A stretch of 64,000 bases of DNA from Anisakis pegreffii (Eukaryota; Nematoda; Chromadorea; Rhabditida; Anisakidae). The notes beneath the pieces were generated by a model, which was not told the DNA's origin, did no database searches, and saw only the letters and a program-made list of their open reading frames with translations. The stretch spans positions 19,500 to 83,499 of the forward strand of contig JAPYMA010000125.1 of assembly GCA_035041965.1 (NCBI GenBank), written 5' to 3'. Both the position numbers and the translations under genes were made by a program. The first letter of the stretch is position 1. Every line of letters begins with the position of its first letter. Below are positions 1-14,280 of the stretch, piece after piece.

Positions 1-2086
1 ATCAACTGGTGATTCTGAACTAATGAAGGAATATTTTAAAGCGTTATAACATGCATTAATATATCTTATGTTATCTTCTGTACAGCATGTCATGTTTTCA
101 AAATTATTACCTTGTTTTCCTAGAAGTGCAACAGCGGAAAGTTTGATTCGAAGCCGTACCCAAGTAGGTATTCTATTAGACATAAATTTAAACAAACTGA
201 AATATTCAGAAGCCACACACAAACGTTTTGACGGATGAAAGAGTACTCCAAGGCCAGTAAAGCCTAACCAACAACTATACATACAGCCTATCGTGGATTG
301 CCTCGAGGTTGTTCCCCACTTCTAGAAAAAAACCGAATGCGAAACTATATTATTATTACATGCACGTTTCGGACCTGCTTGTACACATCGTATTCATCTG
401 CCAAATTGACACGTTTTATCGGCTCCATTGAAACTGAACCACGCTTTACAAACACCGAGCTTCGTCGTTTCGTCTAGAATTTTCTAAAGTTGCGATGGTA
501 ATGATGATGAAGATTAATAATAATTAATGATAATAACAATAATAATAACAATAATCATAGTAATTATGATAATAATAATAATAATAATAATAATGACATC
601 AATAATAATAATATTATTATTACTATTATTAAAAGCAAAAATAATCATTATCATTATCATTCCTATTGCATCCACGACTATCAATGTTTTGATTATTATT
701 GTTATCATTACTACCATTAAAATTATTATTACTTCTGGGAAGTCAAAAATCTTGAATTTATATTACTGATGATAAGCTCACGATGAGCTATAATGCTGCT
801 CATCAAAACAAAATCATGATTCTCGTCATTATCATTAGTATTATTATTGTTACGATTATAATTGAGATTATTATCATTACATTGAACCATTAATTCTGTA
901 GCTTAAAAGTCCATCATCACTACTTTCAAAAGAATTATCATCATTTCGTGAATTTATATGAAGATATTCTCAAAAAAAAGAAGAGCATACCCTTCAAATG
1001 AGAAGCCAAATCGTTAGAATAATGGGTAATATAAATAAAATCACAGTAGAACATAGGTATTATATCAGCATGTCAGATCATAAAGCCAATAAATTACTTC
1101 AACAATTTGACTGTGAACACTAAACAATGGGCCACTTCAATAAATATTATCGAAATTTTTGAGTGGATAGAGAGATGAATGGATTGTGAATACAATCGAA
1201 ACTCTGATAAGATATGTACCTACATACCTACACATACAATCTGTACCAATATAATAATAATAATCATCATCACCACAAATATATTCAAACAATCACAGAT
1301 ACTCAAAGCTTAAGTAAATCTCTCTCAAAATGACACCTCAAACAACAACGAATCAGTTTCACTGACAAATTACAAGTATCATAACGTTTACCCAACGACC
1401 TGTTATTACCTAACGATATGTATGATACAGTAATTGTACAACAATCGAATCAATCAATCAACCAATCCATCAAACAATCAATACTACTAATAATGACACT
1501 GAAAATGATAAATCTATGTATAATATTTATCTGTGTAACATTCGAGAGATGAAACTTTAAAGTATGAAAGAACGCACTGAATTTTAAAATTTTTTGCATG
1601 ATGTTATGGGCTAATAATACACATAAACGATCTAAGAGTTTATTTTAGCTTTTTGTGCTACTTACAATATGAATTTTTCATTCTTGTTTGTTTTAAACTA
1701 AGAATAAACGCATAACGAAATGAAAACAAAATCCAACATTTTCTCTGTTCACTTGAAACAAACGGAGAAGTTTAAGAGACGAAAGATGATTTGCTCATCA
1801 CCTGATTTAACGTTTCGACCCACCTCGCCTAATGGAGTTAACTCGACAAAAACCAAATTCATAATTTCATGCGCTTTTGCACTAACTTTTAAGGTATATG
1901 TGAAGAAAATGATGCTAAAAACGAATAAAGTGCTCATATACAGTGGATTTTATTACAGAGATAACATATCTAAGTTATCCGTTTCAAATTACTTTTATAC
2001 GAAGAAATTAATAGATGAATGAATAAACTAATGATGAATACGTTAATTCTTCAGATACCTCACAGTCACACTAAAACGAGTGACAG
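1..2086. other. Gene-free AT-rich stretch
   Basis: I found no supportable exon here. The stretch is AT-rich, with ATT/AAT simple repeats around 515-720 and 835-870. Open frames in it are short and low-complexity. It lies beyond the 3' end of the minus-strand gene that ends at 2087. Confidence 0.5.
514..720. repeat. Imperfect (AAT/ATT)n low-complexity tract
   Basis: Runs of AAT and ATT trinucleotides alternate on both strands. The isoleucine/methionine-rich open frames on either strand are products of this repeat, not proteins. Confidence 0.8.
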
Positions 2087-5060
2087 TCACTGGGTAGAAA
2101 ATAAAGGGCTGGCCTGTTCTTTGAAATCACTGCTGCTGAAGGCACCAGATGAAGGTGCGATTGCACTGCTGGCCACATTTTCAGTCGGTGCACAAATATG
2201 CACATCTTTTTGAGGGGTAATAGATTTGCGATGTTGAGGAGATTGCGAATGCTGATCCTGAAAATTTATCAGCATTTCATTTGAGCACTTTACTAGCATA
2301 TCCTGTTGCCTTTTTCTTTATCTGCATATCAAATACTTGTGAAATGATATAACGTTTTGAACAAAAAAGAAATTCGAAATGTTATTTGGTGAAATCAATC
2401 GATTAATATCAATATCAGTTGTTAGTTGGTCGATTGTTTCCAATTATAGAAAACATTCACGAATGCTCAAAAAGTTTTTCAAATATTTCATGAAAAAATC
2501 ATTTCGTCTCTCATCCTTTTCGTTTTGTTCTACTTTTCTCTCTGTCGAATCCATCGTTGATGACGCAATTGAGAAGAGACAATAATTCACGTTTTCTATT
2601 GTTCAATTCAGCACAAAATTTGAGTTGAATTCATTCCATATTACGAGAGTTGTTGTGCTCTATCACATCACTACTTAAGATATTTTTGCTCATTAAGTTA
2701 TTCGAACATTCCGGTCTTCCATTCATCATTTTTAAGTTTTCGAATGAACGGATCTCCATCCTTTCTAACTTATTCGAACCTGAAGTCTCATATTCAAATC
2801 ATTTTCTATCTTCCATCAGGTTTGTTGGTCTGGTAAAAAAACGTAAGAATGATAAAGTTTTAATTTTATTTATGAAACTGCGTATGCTCATCATTGCCGT
2901 CATCATCATCAACATGTTCTTCATTAGATCATATCAACCAACGATAACAAAAACAAAATTTTCTTTTTCAAATGCAATTCGTTTGAATTAAGTCAAATAA
3001 CAACTGTTCCTCTTTACTTCTTCTTCAACAACATAGTCATAGTCGACTTCCAAGTTTATTTCATTCTTTGACGTCATTGATTTGAATGATGCCGTTCATG
3101 ATTCAAATAGATTGGATGGATGGATGGATGGATGGATGAACATTACAAATGTTATTATATTATAATAGATATTCAGTTTGAAATGCTATCACTTTTCATT
3201 TCTTTTTATCTCATTCCATCACATCCATTTGTCATTTCAATCACTCTTTCTTCACTAATTTCAAGCAATTTAAACTATAACAGTTACGACGAACGATTAC
3301 AAGCCAATCATAACAAGATTCCAATGTCGGTTTGTTTCGACAGCCTCGGGTTGGGCTAGAAAAACGATTTGAACGTGGGAACAGCTTAAATAAGCCGACA
3401 AAGAAAACAACAAGATCATTCATACATCCATCACGTATGCATTGAGCCGTTAAAAAAATGAAGGCCAGGATAGGAATAAAATAAACGAAAATAGTTATGC
3501 GATGGATTAGGAGAACTGTAGGAATTCACTCTATTTATATTAAAAGAACAAATCAGTTCGATACATAGTTGTGGCTAAACCCATATTAAATAGAGCTGAA
3601 ACAAAGGTGATGATAAAAATGTTCGTAAATTCAAACACAACTCTTACCTCAACTACACCAAGACGACTACCAGCGCTTGTCGATGCTGCTGCAGCTGCTC
3701 CAAGAGATATGCTATCCTCAAAACCTCCGGATCCATGTCCAACTGCAGTTGCAGATGTTGCTGACGCCACCAATGTAGGCGATGATTGTTCATGCGTTTT
3801 GAGAACTGGACGAGGAGATGTTTTTTTGGGTGGTAGAGGACTGCGACTAGCAGATTTACGTGTGGGTGAAGGTGGTGAATTTGAAGTTGAAACTGCTGTT
3901 GTTTTAGCTGAAGTCGGTGTTGCCGACGAGGAAGGGTTGCTATTGAGCAAATCCAAGTTCGAAGGGTTCGTTGCATTATCGATTATAGCAATTGTCGTCG
4001 AAGGATTTGGAAAAGAAACTGTGGACGCTCCAGGAACCGCTAAGGTAGGAGTGAGACCAGTAATTGTAGATGTAGCGTTTGAAGTTGTTGCTTGATTTTG
4101 ATAGAGATTTGAAGGAGTTACGAGATGGGGAGGACCATTAGTCGGAAGAATATTTTGATGATGGTGACGAGGAGTTGATTTTATGAGTGTTTTGGTTCCA
4201 TCTGGAGGAATATCAACAGTATTGACGCTTGTGGTAATTACACTGGGAGCGTACATAACAGGATTAGAAGAATCGTCAGCAGTGACCGATCTGGTCATAT
4301 GAAATTCAGGTGGTGCATTAAATGAGAATGACTGAGGAGGTGAAGATGATGGACGAACCACTTCATACATACAACGGGGTGATGATGAATGGTGTCGTGT
4401 TGCTGTGCTCGTCTTTTTAGAAGGTAGTGGTGAAGGGGTATTTGATGATAGCGTTGAATTATCGAAATGATCCACCAATAGTTGTGGTTGTGGGATTGTA
4501 ATAGAATGCTTCTTTGACGGAGCCTGAGTGTGATGATAGGCGTAGCTTCCTGTTGCCGCTGGTGGTGCTGAGGATAAAAAAGCTGAGGCTGAACCAGATC
4601 TAGGATGATGATAAATAATAGTGCCGGGAGAAGTGTTATCAGCTGGATGATTACGATGTTCGGTTGTGGTAGGATGTTGATGACTAGTGGAAGATGGAGT
4701 ATTCTTAGTATTGGACGATGAACTTGTAACAGAAACTGTCGATGGTCGATGTTGTTGATGTCTGCGATAAGGCTGGGACTGAGTTTGAGCGTGTGCTTGA
4801 TGATGTGATGTTGCTGAGGAAGTGGACTTTAGAGAACTTGACCCTTGACGACCACTACCTGCCAGAACACCACTTGCAGCAGTCTGATTCGCCGCTGCTG
4901 CGCTTTTCGCGAATAGCTCAAACACTTCATTTTTCGTATCTGGCGGTTCACTCACATCAAAATCACCCTCTTTACCACTGCCAAGCGCACTTCCACTACC
5001 AAATTGCGAAAAACGCCGATTGGTACTAATACGAGTCCAAACACGACCAAGCATATCCAT
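2087..5060 (-). CDS. Unrecognised Ser/Pro/Thr-rich protein, two exons
   Basis: Exon 1 is 5060-3648. It starts at the ATG for MDMLGRVWTRISTNRRFS and ends in phase 0 at a good donor (GAG|GTAAGAG). Exon 2 is 2257-2087, entered by a strong acceptor (AATTTTCAG) and closed by TGA. The phases agree, giving about 527 residues. I do not recognise a family. After a basic N-terminus and an acidic stretch (DFDVSEPPDTKNEVFELF) the protein is mostly disordered: His/Gln-rich around residues 85-150, then Ser, Pro, Thr and Ala tracts with SP/PP motifs (SPPSPTRK, SPLPPKK). That suggests a scaffold or regulatory protein with phosphorylation or SH3/WW-type sites, which is inference. The open frame also extends upstream through the (TA)n repeat. 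I reject that extension because it would encode a long Ile-Tyr run. Additional exons between 2258 and 3647 are possible. Confidence 0.6.
3112..3138 (+). repeat. (TGGA)n microsatellite
   Basis: About six TGGA units run in tandem, inside the intron of the minus-strand Ser/Pro-rich gene. Confidence 0.85.
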
Positions 5061-5094
5061 TGTGATTATTACTTTCCTCAAAAATTTACAATCT

Positions 5095-5330
<236 letters not shown>

Positions 5331-5489
5331 TATTGGACGCACCCGCTCAGAACGTGTTGGGAATGTTCTGCACGAGCGCGTTTATTAATAAATAACATCT
5401 TTTATTCTTATGGGAAATGTGTCGTGTATGAAACCAAACGTAGTTCCTTGAATGTAGTCATGTCTCTACTCCAGTTAAACTATTCTATT

Positions 5490-6780
5490 CCTGTTCTCTT
5501 CCATGGAATACAATAGAACAGTTCGCAAATGAGGAAGGAACAGTTTGGAATAGAATTGAGGCTTTTTTGAGCCCAAAAGAATAGAATGAAACATTATATA
5601 TATATTTTTTTTAAAAATTATTATTATAATATTTATAGTTATTATATTATTATAATATTTATAGTTATTATTATTGTTATCATTATTACTATTTATTATT
5701 ATTACTATGTTTTTATCATTATTATTCATTAATGTTATTATTTAATATTATTGTTTTAACTATTATTATTTATTATCATTTATCATTTTCTTATTATTAT
5801 TACTATTTTTATTAATACTGTTTTAATTTGACCTATTATTATTCATTCGAATTGTTATTTATTACAACTTACAACTTTTATTATTATGATTTATTATTAA
5901 TACTGTTACTGTTTTTTTCATAAATTATCTCGTTGCGATTTTTTTTCAAATCATGGATTTATAACTATGTGGCTTGAAGATGTTTGAGGCTTCCGCAAGA
6001 ATAGCGGAGAAATAGTTTCTCAAGTGATTCAATGCTAGTAGCTATTAGAGATCCGAATCCACCGAAAAACATTCAAAATCACTGAGAGAGAAGGAAGGCC
6101 ATCAGTGAGAGATGAAACAATTCATTAAAGACAACTTATCTCAGTTGATTCTGAAAACTGCCAAAGACTGTTTGTGAGGAATTCCCTCAAGATGCAACTA
6201 AAGATGCGACTGTGTTTCCGAATGAACACCTACTTTCAAATGTTGGTCGTACTCTAAACTCTAGGAGCAAGCCATCACAGAAATTTTTCACATTTTACGT
6301 CTCTAATAAAAGTTTATGCTTGGAGGATTCGAGTCCGATTGAACGAATCAGTTCATTCCGAACTCATTAGGACGAGAAACACTGTATCAGTTTCTGACTG
6401 AACTGTTGGGACGAAACGGGAACCCTCTGTTCCTTAATGATGCTGGTTACTAGAGCCCGAAACCCTCCGTTTTCCTCCAACTATCACGGTTAAAAGCTGT
6501 CAACTGCCTGCGTAGACAAGCTTCTCCCACCCGAAATAATCCCCACTTTGCACTGAAAACGCCAAAAAACCCCGTTTTCAACCCTAATTAACACAAGATT
6601 TATCGTGTCATGACTGACGTAACAGAATGGAATAGTTTAGAACAGTATACCACAAAGAGGTAGAATAGAATAGAATAGAACAGGCCTCAAACGAGGGACG
6701 CATGGGATAGAATAGAATCGTTTTTGGAGTGGAATGGAACAGAATAGAACAGTTTTCAAAAACGTGGAACAGAGAAATCA
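5490..6780. repeat. Repeat-rich block bounded by GGAATAGAA motifs
   Basis: GGAATAGAA/AGAATAGAA motifs cluster near 5500-5590 and again near 6620-6770. Between them lie a TTA-rich tract (5596-5930) and a possible decayed transposase. The block may be one interspersed repeat, but its boundaries are not sharp. Confidence 0.35.
5966..6330 (+). pseudogene. Possible decayed Tc1/mariner-like transposase fragment
   Basis: Across frames the translation contains short pieces resembling the DNA-binding half of a Tc1/mariner transposase: a helix-like ASARIAEK piece, then GRPSVRDE near 6093, then EEFPQDATKDATV further on. Stops and frame changes interrupt it, and I see no catalytic DDE region. The call rests on weak motif resemblance only and could be coincidence. 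Confidence 0.25.
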
Positions 6781-9700
6781 CCACTTGAAGGAGACTGCTG
6801 AAGCAAGCTGTCCATCACCGGTGATAAAAATAAACTAGACGCGTTGTTTGCTCTTGGTAATTTCATTGGTCAAAACTTGACTTTGCTTGAAGCCATCAAA
6901 ATCACCACGTTGATATGTGCAGGTGTTCTAATAATAGCCACGAGATGAACTTTCTCAACACGCTCTGAGAAGTTCAGAATCTTCTTTTGCTATCCAAAGA
7001 AAAAACACTCCATCTGCAGTTTGTGTATACAGTAACCCATCGACTGCTTACCTTCTTTATTGACTACTGATAAGTGAATAACTGATCACAGACCAGAAGT
7101 TCTGGTTGATTTTATAAATCACTCTCAATTCGTTGAGCGGATCTAGCTGATAGTACAACTGAAAGTTTACTACGTCATTATAATAACAACGATTTGACTT
7201 TATAAAGCAAACGCAGCAGTATGAAAATCACAATAATATTGTCTAAAAAGTACGTACATATGTATCGCTGAAAATCTTTTGGAAAGATTTGCTTGGAAAA
7301 AATGGTTTTTTCGGTGGTCTTATAAAAGAATGAAATGACTGAGTAAAACCACAAGATGATATTGAATTGAATAATTGAGTTGTTAATCATTATCATTTAT
7401 TGGTGTTGTTAATCATCATTCAGTTATTTCAATAGTTGATTTTAAAATAGGACAAATGAGATGCTGAAAGACTGCTGTAAGCAGACAAGTTTATTGCTCT
7501 ATTTATTAGATGATTAATCGGTCTTATTCATTAGCTCATTCCTCTTCGTCATGAACTGAATTGGATTGAACTGAATTTGCCCTCATAGAGTTTGACTGAA
7601 AAAGCCATATCAAGAAAAGATATAATTGAGCAGAGAAACGATTGAAAAGACGAACACATTATCTCGCTGTGACTAAATTAATTTTAGTCGGCATTGGAGA
7701 ATGATCGTTTGTTGTTGAATAATTAGGGATACCAGGAGCAATAACAAGTTGACCGACAATATTATCAATGATATTTGTTATCAGATCAATGCATTCACGT
7801 TAAATACTTCTGCTTCAAGATGCAATAGTCCTGATCTACTGCTTAGTCTACGTATGGTTGCAGTTTTTCTGCAGGTGTATTAATAATAGCAGTTATGATA
7901 ACAATAACAATAACAATAACAATTCGGTGGGGACAGGTAATAATAGACGAAATCTGCGAGAAAACAATATTATTTCGAGAATGAATCCGAATCGCACAAG
8001 TGCATGAATAAGGAATGGCACAAATAACTAACGAGTGAGGCAAACGACGATGTTGAATGTTGATGATGAATAAAACACGAAGAATAAGAATGAAATGATA
8101 GATATAAATAAAAGATTGAATGAATACAGCTATAATGATTGAGCTACTAACAAGCACAATTCGAAACTAAGCTTAAAGGAACCTAAAAAACCTATTATTT
8201 ACTATTCGTCCACATCTAACAAAAAAATACAATTTATCTATCATCTTCCTTCTATACAACAACATTTTCGATTCGTTCTTTCTAATAGTTGCTGCTTGTT
8301 GATCATTTCGCACAATGTTAAAGCAAAAATTCGTACAAAGTAAGTATTGCATATAAATTTATCGCTCATTATCCATTCATTTGATTCGAACGGAAGGAAT
8401 GTGCTGAATAAATGTTCAGTAATAGATGCCTAAATTGAACAATCGAATGGACTACATGCTTCTTTTGCGCTAGACTTGTGGATGCAGATGTTGTTGATAC
8501 TGTTTCAATCGTGATAAGTGCTTGAAGTCATCATTCGCAATTGATATTCTGATGTACTGGTTTGGATGTGAATACTGAATTGCACGTTACGGATGGAATC
8601 GAATCAAATGAACAAACGATGTCATATTATTACAGATGATAAGACTGTGATAATGTGCACAATTTTATTCGATTCCAGCCTGATAATCTTACAATTAGCG
8701 CCATCATTATCACTGTCAGCAACGGAAGCTGGTCGTATGAGAACCAACTTTTGGCCTTGACTAATGAGTGAACAAGCACTATAGTAGGATGGACGCTAAT
8801 ACTTCGGGCGATGATAGCACGATAACAATGATAACACGATAGCAACAATGATAGCAGTGATGATAGCAGGTTTCATCTGAACGAATGCATATCAAAAATG
8901 AAACAGCAACATCCTTACTGTCCTAATCGTCCTGATGCTCCAACAACCAAAGCTATGAATTAGGCTAAGTTTGAGCCAATGCTGCACTCTGGCCTTGACC
9001 TTCTAAACTGTGTAGCTGACACTTTATCTTGTCTCTCTCTCGTTCTACCATAAGTCATTCTATCTTAGAATAAAATTCTGAACGAATTGGTGACCAACTG
9101 AATAACTTTTAAATTTCGTAGGAGAACGCGAAAAGAACTCGTCTAGTACCAGTAACAACAGCTAGATGAAGTATTATGCCGTTGTCAGTGAGAATGATCA
9201 CGTAATAAAGATAGCTGCTTTCATTTTCATCTTTAGCTTCTGCTCTAACCCTTGTCTTGCTATATTACTAGTGCTGTTACTGCTACTATTCCATCATTCA
9301 TATCACTGAACGCAATCATCACATCAACCAACCTAACAACTCAGTAAATCTAATCAATCTAAGCTTGAGCTTAAAATTTCGTTAATGAACAAATTAAACG
9401 AGATGCACAAAAACTAACTGCAAATCTTCTTCAATCTGTCTGTTTGTTTATGCTTAAAGTACAACCAATCACAGCAGTGAACAAACGAGAATGAGATGAA
9501 TGATAATGATAAGGATGATAACGAGAAGAAATTACTGAAAAATTGCCCACAAGATAGAAGAAAACGAAAAGCGAACGACTGCAGTTGATGGAAGGAAGGA
9601 AGATAGACGAAGCCAAAGATCGACTGGCAATAAGCAGCAATAGGACTGATCAAAAGATGATTATAATAAAACAAATCAAAATAAGTGCAATGAATAAATA

Positions 9701-11077
9701 CAAGAGAAAATGCGTCTTATCCTAAAACATCATCAAATAAAATATCATAACTAAATGAATATGAAATGAAACAAACGAATGTTCATGATGCTGTCATATC
9801 AATGAACGGATGAACAGCGCCTATTGCTTAACAACATCAGCAACAACGACAACAACAACTACCACTAACATTACTATTAAATCAACAACAAAGCCAATGA
9901 ACATAGCAATAACTATGACTGATCGTAAAATAGTGATAATAAAAAATAATGACAACATTAATAGTGATAATAAAATCAACAAATTTCAAATCCATCTCAT
10001 TCCCGTCCAGCTTTATCCGGCTTACCTTATCGGACTAAGTAGAATCTCTAATCCTTATCATTTGGGTTATTCTTCTAATATTTTCTCATTTCTCTTCTTG
10101 AACTTATCCCGGTCATCATCCTCAACACATAAAGTTCGACCTCAAACTTAAGTTCAACTTTATCCAACCCTATTCTATCTTTTATAATCTTAACTCCTTT
10201 TATCCACTCATTCCGAATCTATCAGCAACATCTTTCCAACCATCTATCTACTAACTAACTAACAATCCACCCAAAAGTTGCATCATCCATCTATCAGCAG
10301 CTGTTTCTGCGAGAGTGAGTGAGTGGTTACCATTTGGTTACCAGAGTTGTTCGTTTCATTTGGTAAAATAAATGACGAAGGTTTAGGAAATTCAAGTGAC
10401 TACGAATAAATGAAGTGAACTCCAAAACTTGTATCAGATCAAATCAAAGCATACTGAATGAAATGAAATCAAATAAAACGAATACGGAATGAAATGAGCA
10501 CATAAGAAAGATGTTGCATTGGATCTGACATATACTGGCATGTATAGGTGAACATGCTTCATTGATAAGAGTGCATTCCACGAACAAATAATCAACATAT
10601 CAAATGACCATCAAAGTCAAACGGATACTTGCTATCATAACTGCATTATGTTTGTTGATTCCTACTGATGAACAATTTAAGACATATCACCATTTCTAAA
10701 TTCTTTTTCGCGCTCTTGTGAAGTAAATACTTCAGTAAATGTATATGCATATTTCATTTCTGTTTATTGAAACGTAAACCTACATTTTACATCATAGTTA
10801 TCGAATCAAATGCTTCCATTTCATATGATCATACATAATTAATCTCAGATACATTAAATGCTTCATATAACACTAGCAAAGTGTGGTTCTGCCATTTATC
10901 GAAGAACGCATGAGAGCAAATTTAAGACAGCTTCAATCTGAGCTTTAATTCGAACAAGTACAACACTCGATGAGTCTCAGATTTATCTTGGTTCCAACTA
11001 TAAGTTCTCAAATGCACGCATTCCATTTCATCCAGCCAGCAATTTCAATAGTCAACTTCAAGCTTATATCAACACAG
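6781..11077. other. Gene-poor intergenic stretch
   Basis: I saw no coding exon with convincing splice signals and composition. It contains short AT-rich and AAC/ATA tracts (for example 7895-7922 and 9835-9870). The open frames are short on both strands. Confidence 0.4.
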
Positions 11078-11181
11078 AGAGAGAGGCAAATGGATATTTA
11101 TGATCTTGAAGAACGAATTGTTAAGCTGACAGTGAAGTCTGGTTTAAAGCTTGAAAATATGACACTGGATCGAATTTGGCA
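11078..11181 (+). CDS. Orphan candidate exon, unrecognised
   Basis: An acceptor (CAACACAG) and a strong donor (GTAAGATG) bracket an open 104-nt segment. It reads MDIYDLEERIVKL followed by a Lys/Leu-rich amphipathic stretch ending DRIW. Composition looks coding, in contrast to the surrounding DNA. The exon leaves two bases over. I could not place the neighbouring exons or recognise the family. Confidence 0.25.
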
Positions 11182-12889
11182 GTAAGATGAAGTCGAAATA
11201 ACTTAGTAAAGTTAGCTGTATTTGAGAGATCAGGCATTATCCTTTGGCAATTGTATTGCACTGTCGAAGGATTATTAAGTTAAGTGAGCATTAATTAGCG
11301 AATAATTTAAGATGTGAGTCATGAATAAAATAGTAAATGATAGCAAAACAATGATAGACACTCAAAACGATAATCATATCGATAACCAATCAAAATAAAA
11401 ACAACTTTCTACATCACCATCATCAAGGTCAATTCTGAAATACACTTTCAATTATTAAACTGCGCGTATCATAGGAAAAAGAGTGTTTCATTAAAGACAT
11501 ACATATTACGGAATTGAAAGAATATCCCGAAGATAATACCAGGAACATTGGTTTTGTCATTAACATTTGGGAACAAGTGTGGCGTGAGTGTGGTACTGTG
11601 TATACATCCACAATAGGAAGTTGCTGTCATAAATTCTACTGTATTTCTGAAACTAACAATAAGACCTTTCTGTTGATATGTGCTGCTGCGCAAAGCTGAG
11701 CAGACAGGTACCTTGGAAGTGATTCTTGTAATATTTTTATGGTAGTAGAGCATTGAACAACATTACGACCAAATGTATTGAATTTGGCACTACAATGAAG
11801 TTACTGCTCAGCCAAACATATTTTACGAACTATGAAGTTATAAGTTTGAAACTTTTTTTACAAATGTTACGTTATGAAGGATTGATTCTGGAAAGTGTGG
11901 ATTCACTACTGTAAGAATATCAGGAGTTCCATTTTCAATCTATTTGTATGCTAGTATTTCATAGCAGCCGAGCGCTTTCTATACGATTTCAAGTTCGACA
12001 AATTCTGTTCAATAATGAAGTTTTTTTGGGGGATTTTGCTTGATTCCAGAAACAAAAGACACTCCTAAAGGCATTTCATAGGGCTGTCCAATTCAATTAT
12101 GCCGCTAACCTTGCTCTCTGTGTTCCTCAACAGTATTCTACTACGTGACTATGAGAAGTACCATTTTGCAGCTTCAAGTTTGGTCAGTTTTTCTCAACAG
12201 CCCGATGTTTTCTATACCATCTGATTCAGAGATTCTCTATTGTCATAATGGCACGCATTTTTAATAAAGATACCATTTATTTTTATAAGATTGGTATGCT
12301 TAGATTTAAAGTTGCAACTTTTTTGTTTTGTATTCGGTTGTATCTGTAAGGAATTGTTCGTAGTCGTACCAGTTTCACTTGCATATGATTTGTTCTCTTC
12401 AATCTTCCAGATTAAAAGCAAAGCTCAATTTGAGTTCGTACTTATTCGTCGCATTTTCGTTTTGGGGCATTACTTTTCCAGATTACCGCTTCACTTTCAC
12501 CAAATTCGGTTTATGTCATTTTATATGTCGTTTTATTTCACATGTCATTTTATGTTTATATGTCAATCCAAAACTTCTCAAATCACATAGTCAATCAATC
12601 AGACGAACGATTGTTTGGAAAAAATTTGTTCCAGTTCATTCTCGGTCAGTTTTCTGTATGCATGCGAAAGAAATCTTTTCATCGTTCGCCACTAACAAAT
12701 ACAACCAGCATATACGTACATGAAAGGGCAAACAAACAAAAAGATCAAATTGTGTTTCTTATTATCATCAACAACAAAACTACAATTGTTCATTCGCTGA
12801 ATATATCTTAATATATACAAATATATGCAACGATCATCAATAAGTACTCCTGAGTTGATATACCATAGTTTGAGACGCAATGATGACGT
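11182..12889. other. Gene-free stretch before the PIR-1-like gene
   Basis: AT-rich sequence with only short open frames. The part nearest 12889 is presumably the 3' untranslated region of the minus-strand phosphatase gene. Confidence 0.4.
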
Positions 12890-14280
12890 TTATACGGTAG
12901 ACCGAGCATGGTCATCACCATTAACTTCTGATCGACTATAAACCGACGTCCCATCAACAACCTCATCATCAACTTGCTCTTCTTCTATCACAACAACAGG
13001 TGCTGTAGCTGTTAATCCACTCGATTCAGAATCTATCTGCTCATTTCGAAACTCGATATTATTCACCAATGCAACTGATGCCATTCCAGAGCGACAGCCT
13101 CGAATGCAATCCTTCCTCAGTGACTGCACATATTGTTCTCGTTCAATTTTATAACCACGCGATAATTCAAACTCTGAAAATCTGTTTCAATCTGAAGATA
13201 ATTATGCCAAAATGTTGATAATAAAATCCGTACGACAGATGCAAACTTAAACAAAATGCTAATTTTAAAAAAATAAATTCCAAAACGTACGTCGTATAGC
13301 GGTTTGCGGTTCCCATCCTAGCACTTCAATTAAATATCTACAAATCATATAGCCAGTTCGGTTCAATCCATGCGTACAATGGACACCTATCAATAGATCT
13401 GAAAGTTTTCTCGTTAACTTTATTTGTTATTCATACTGTTTTTGATATAGTCATTATTACTGCTGAATGGACCTAACTAAAACCATCAACAAAGTTATCC
13501 CATTATAATTCGAGAGAAAATAATACCATTGTTGGCGTTTTCATTCAGATATGATGTGACGACCTCAAAAAATTTTTCGATATTGTCCGCTTGGTTGTGC
13601 GCCGAATGTCCCATACATTTGATTTTAACATATTTCACACCTTCGTTCAGCCATTCTTGTCCATCATAATACCTTTCAGTTGCAGTCAAATCGATCACTA
13701 AACCAATTCGTCGACCATCTTTGTGCATCTTTAATCAATTCGTTAATTTTACTAAATGAATGAATTCATAATTTGACCATCTCCATTAACGATAATCCAC
13801 CGAAACTTGCATTTTGATAACTGAACGACTGTCTGCTTGAATAGGCATTAAATACATAAGAATAAAATGACAACAGCTTAACAGTAGCTTATGCTGTTTA
13901 ATTTTTAACTATTAAACTGTCATTTGTTCCCAACATCTTTTGGGTTGAAGAAGCCCGAAATGCCTGAATTGAACATGACTGATGCATTCGAGGCTTATGT
14001 TGCATGGACACGATTGCTCTGAGGGTAAGACTTCACCAAATTATAGTACCCAATTCGCGACGAAAGAATAGAATGAAAGCGACTGCATAAGAAAACTTAC
14101 ACTATTCAGAAGTGTTTTCGCTTCGAAATGATCTTCTTGTTTCAAATTGCGTCTATGATAACGAAAGAAATCGTCACGTAACGGTGTCTTGAAGGCCACG
14201 AAACGCGTACCATCAACAATTTTACCAAATGGACGGTACTGACACCATGTAAAGTTGGATGTTGTTATCATTGGATGCAT
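12890..14280 (-). CDS. pir-1: PIR-1/DUSP11-like RNA 5'-phosphatase, four exons
   Basis: Exons are 14280-14101, 13728-13527, 13398-13291 and 13173-12890 with consistent phases, giving 257 residues. The family removes beta and gamma phosphates from 5'-triphosphorylated RNA. C. elegans PIR-1 associates with Dicer and is needed for small-RNA pathways. The N-terminal family signature W..Y.P.GK..DGTRFVAFKTPL is in exon 1. Exon 2 carries IGLVIDLTATERYY. Exon 3 carries the active site HCTHGLNRTGY (residues 134-144, nucleophile Cys135, Arg141), using the Thr-His variant typical of DUSP11/PIR-1. Exon 4 continues with RGYKIEREQY and ends in an acidic, Glu/Asp/Val-rich tail. The N-terminus is short at 12 residues before the conserved Trp, so an upstream exon may be missing. 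The acceptor of exon 2 (ATTAAAG) is weak. Family identity is secure from the motif. Confidence 0.9.

Noticed and set aside
3571..4095. 174-residue plus-strand open frame
   Set aside because: It is the complement of the Ser/Pro-rich exon on the minus strand, whose start, donor and composition are more convincing.
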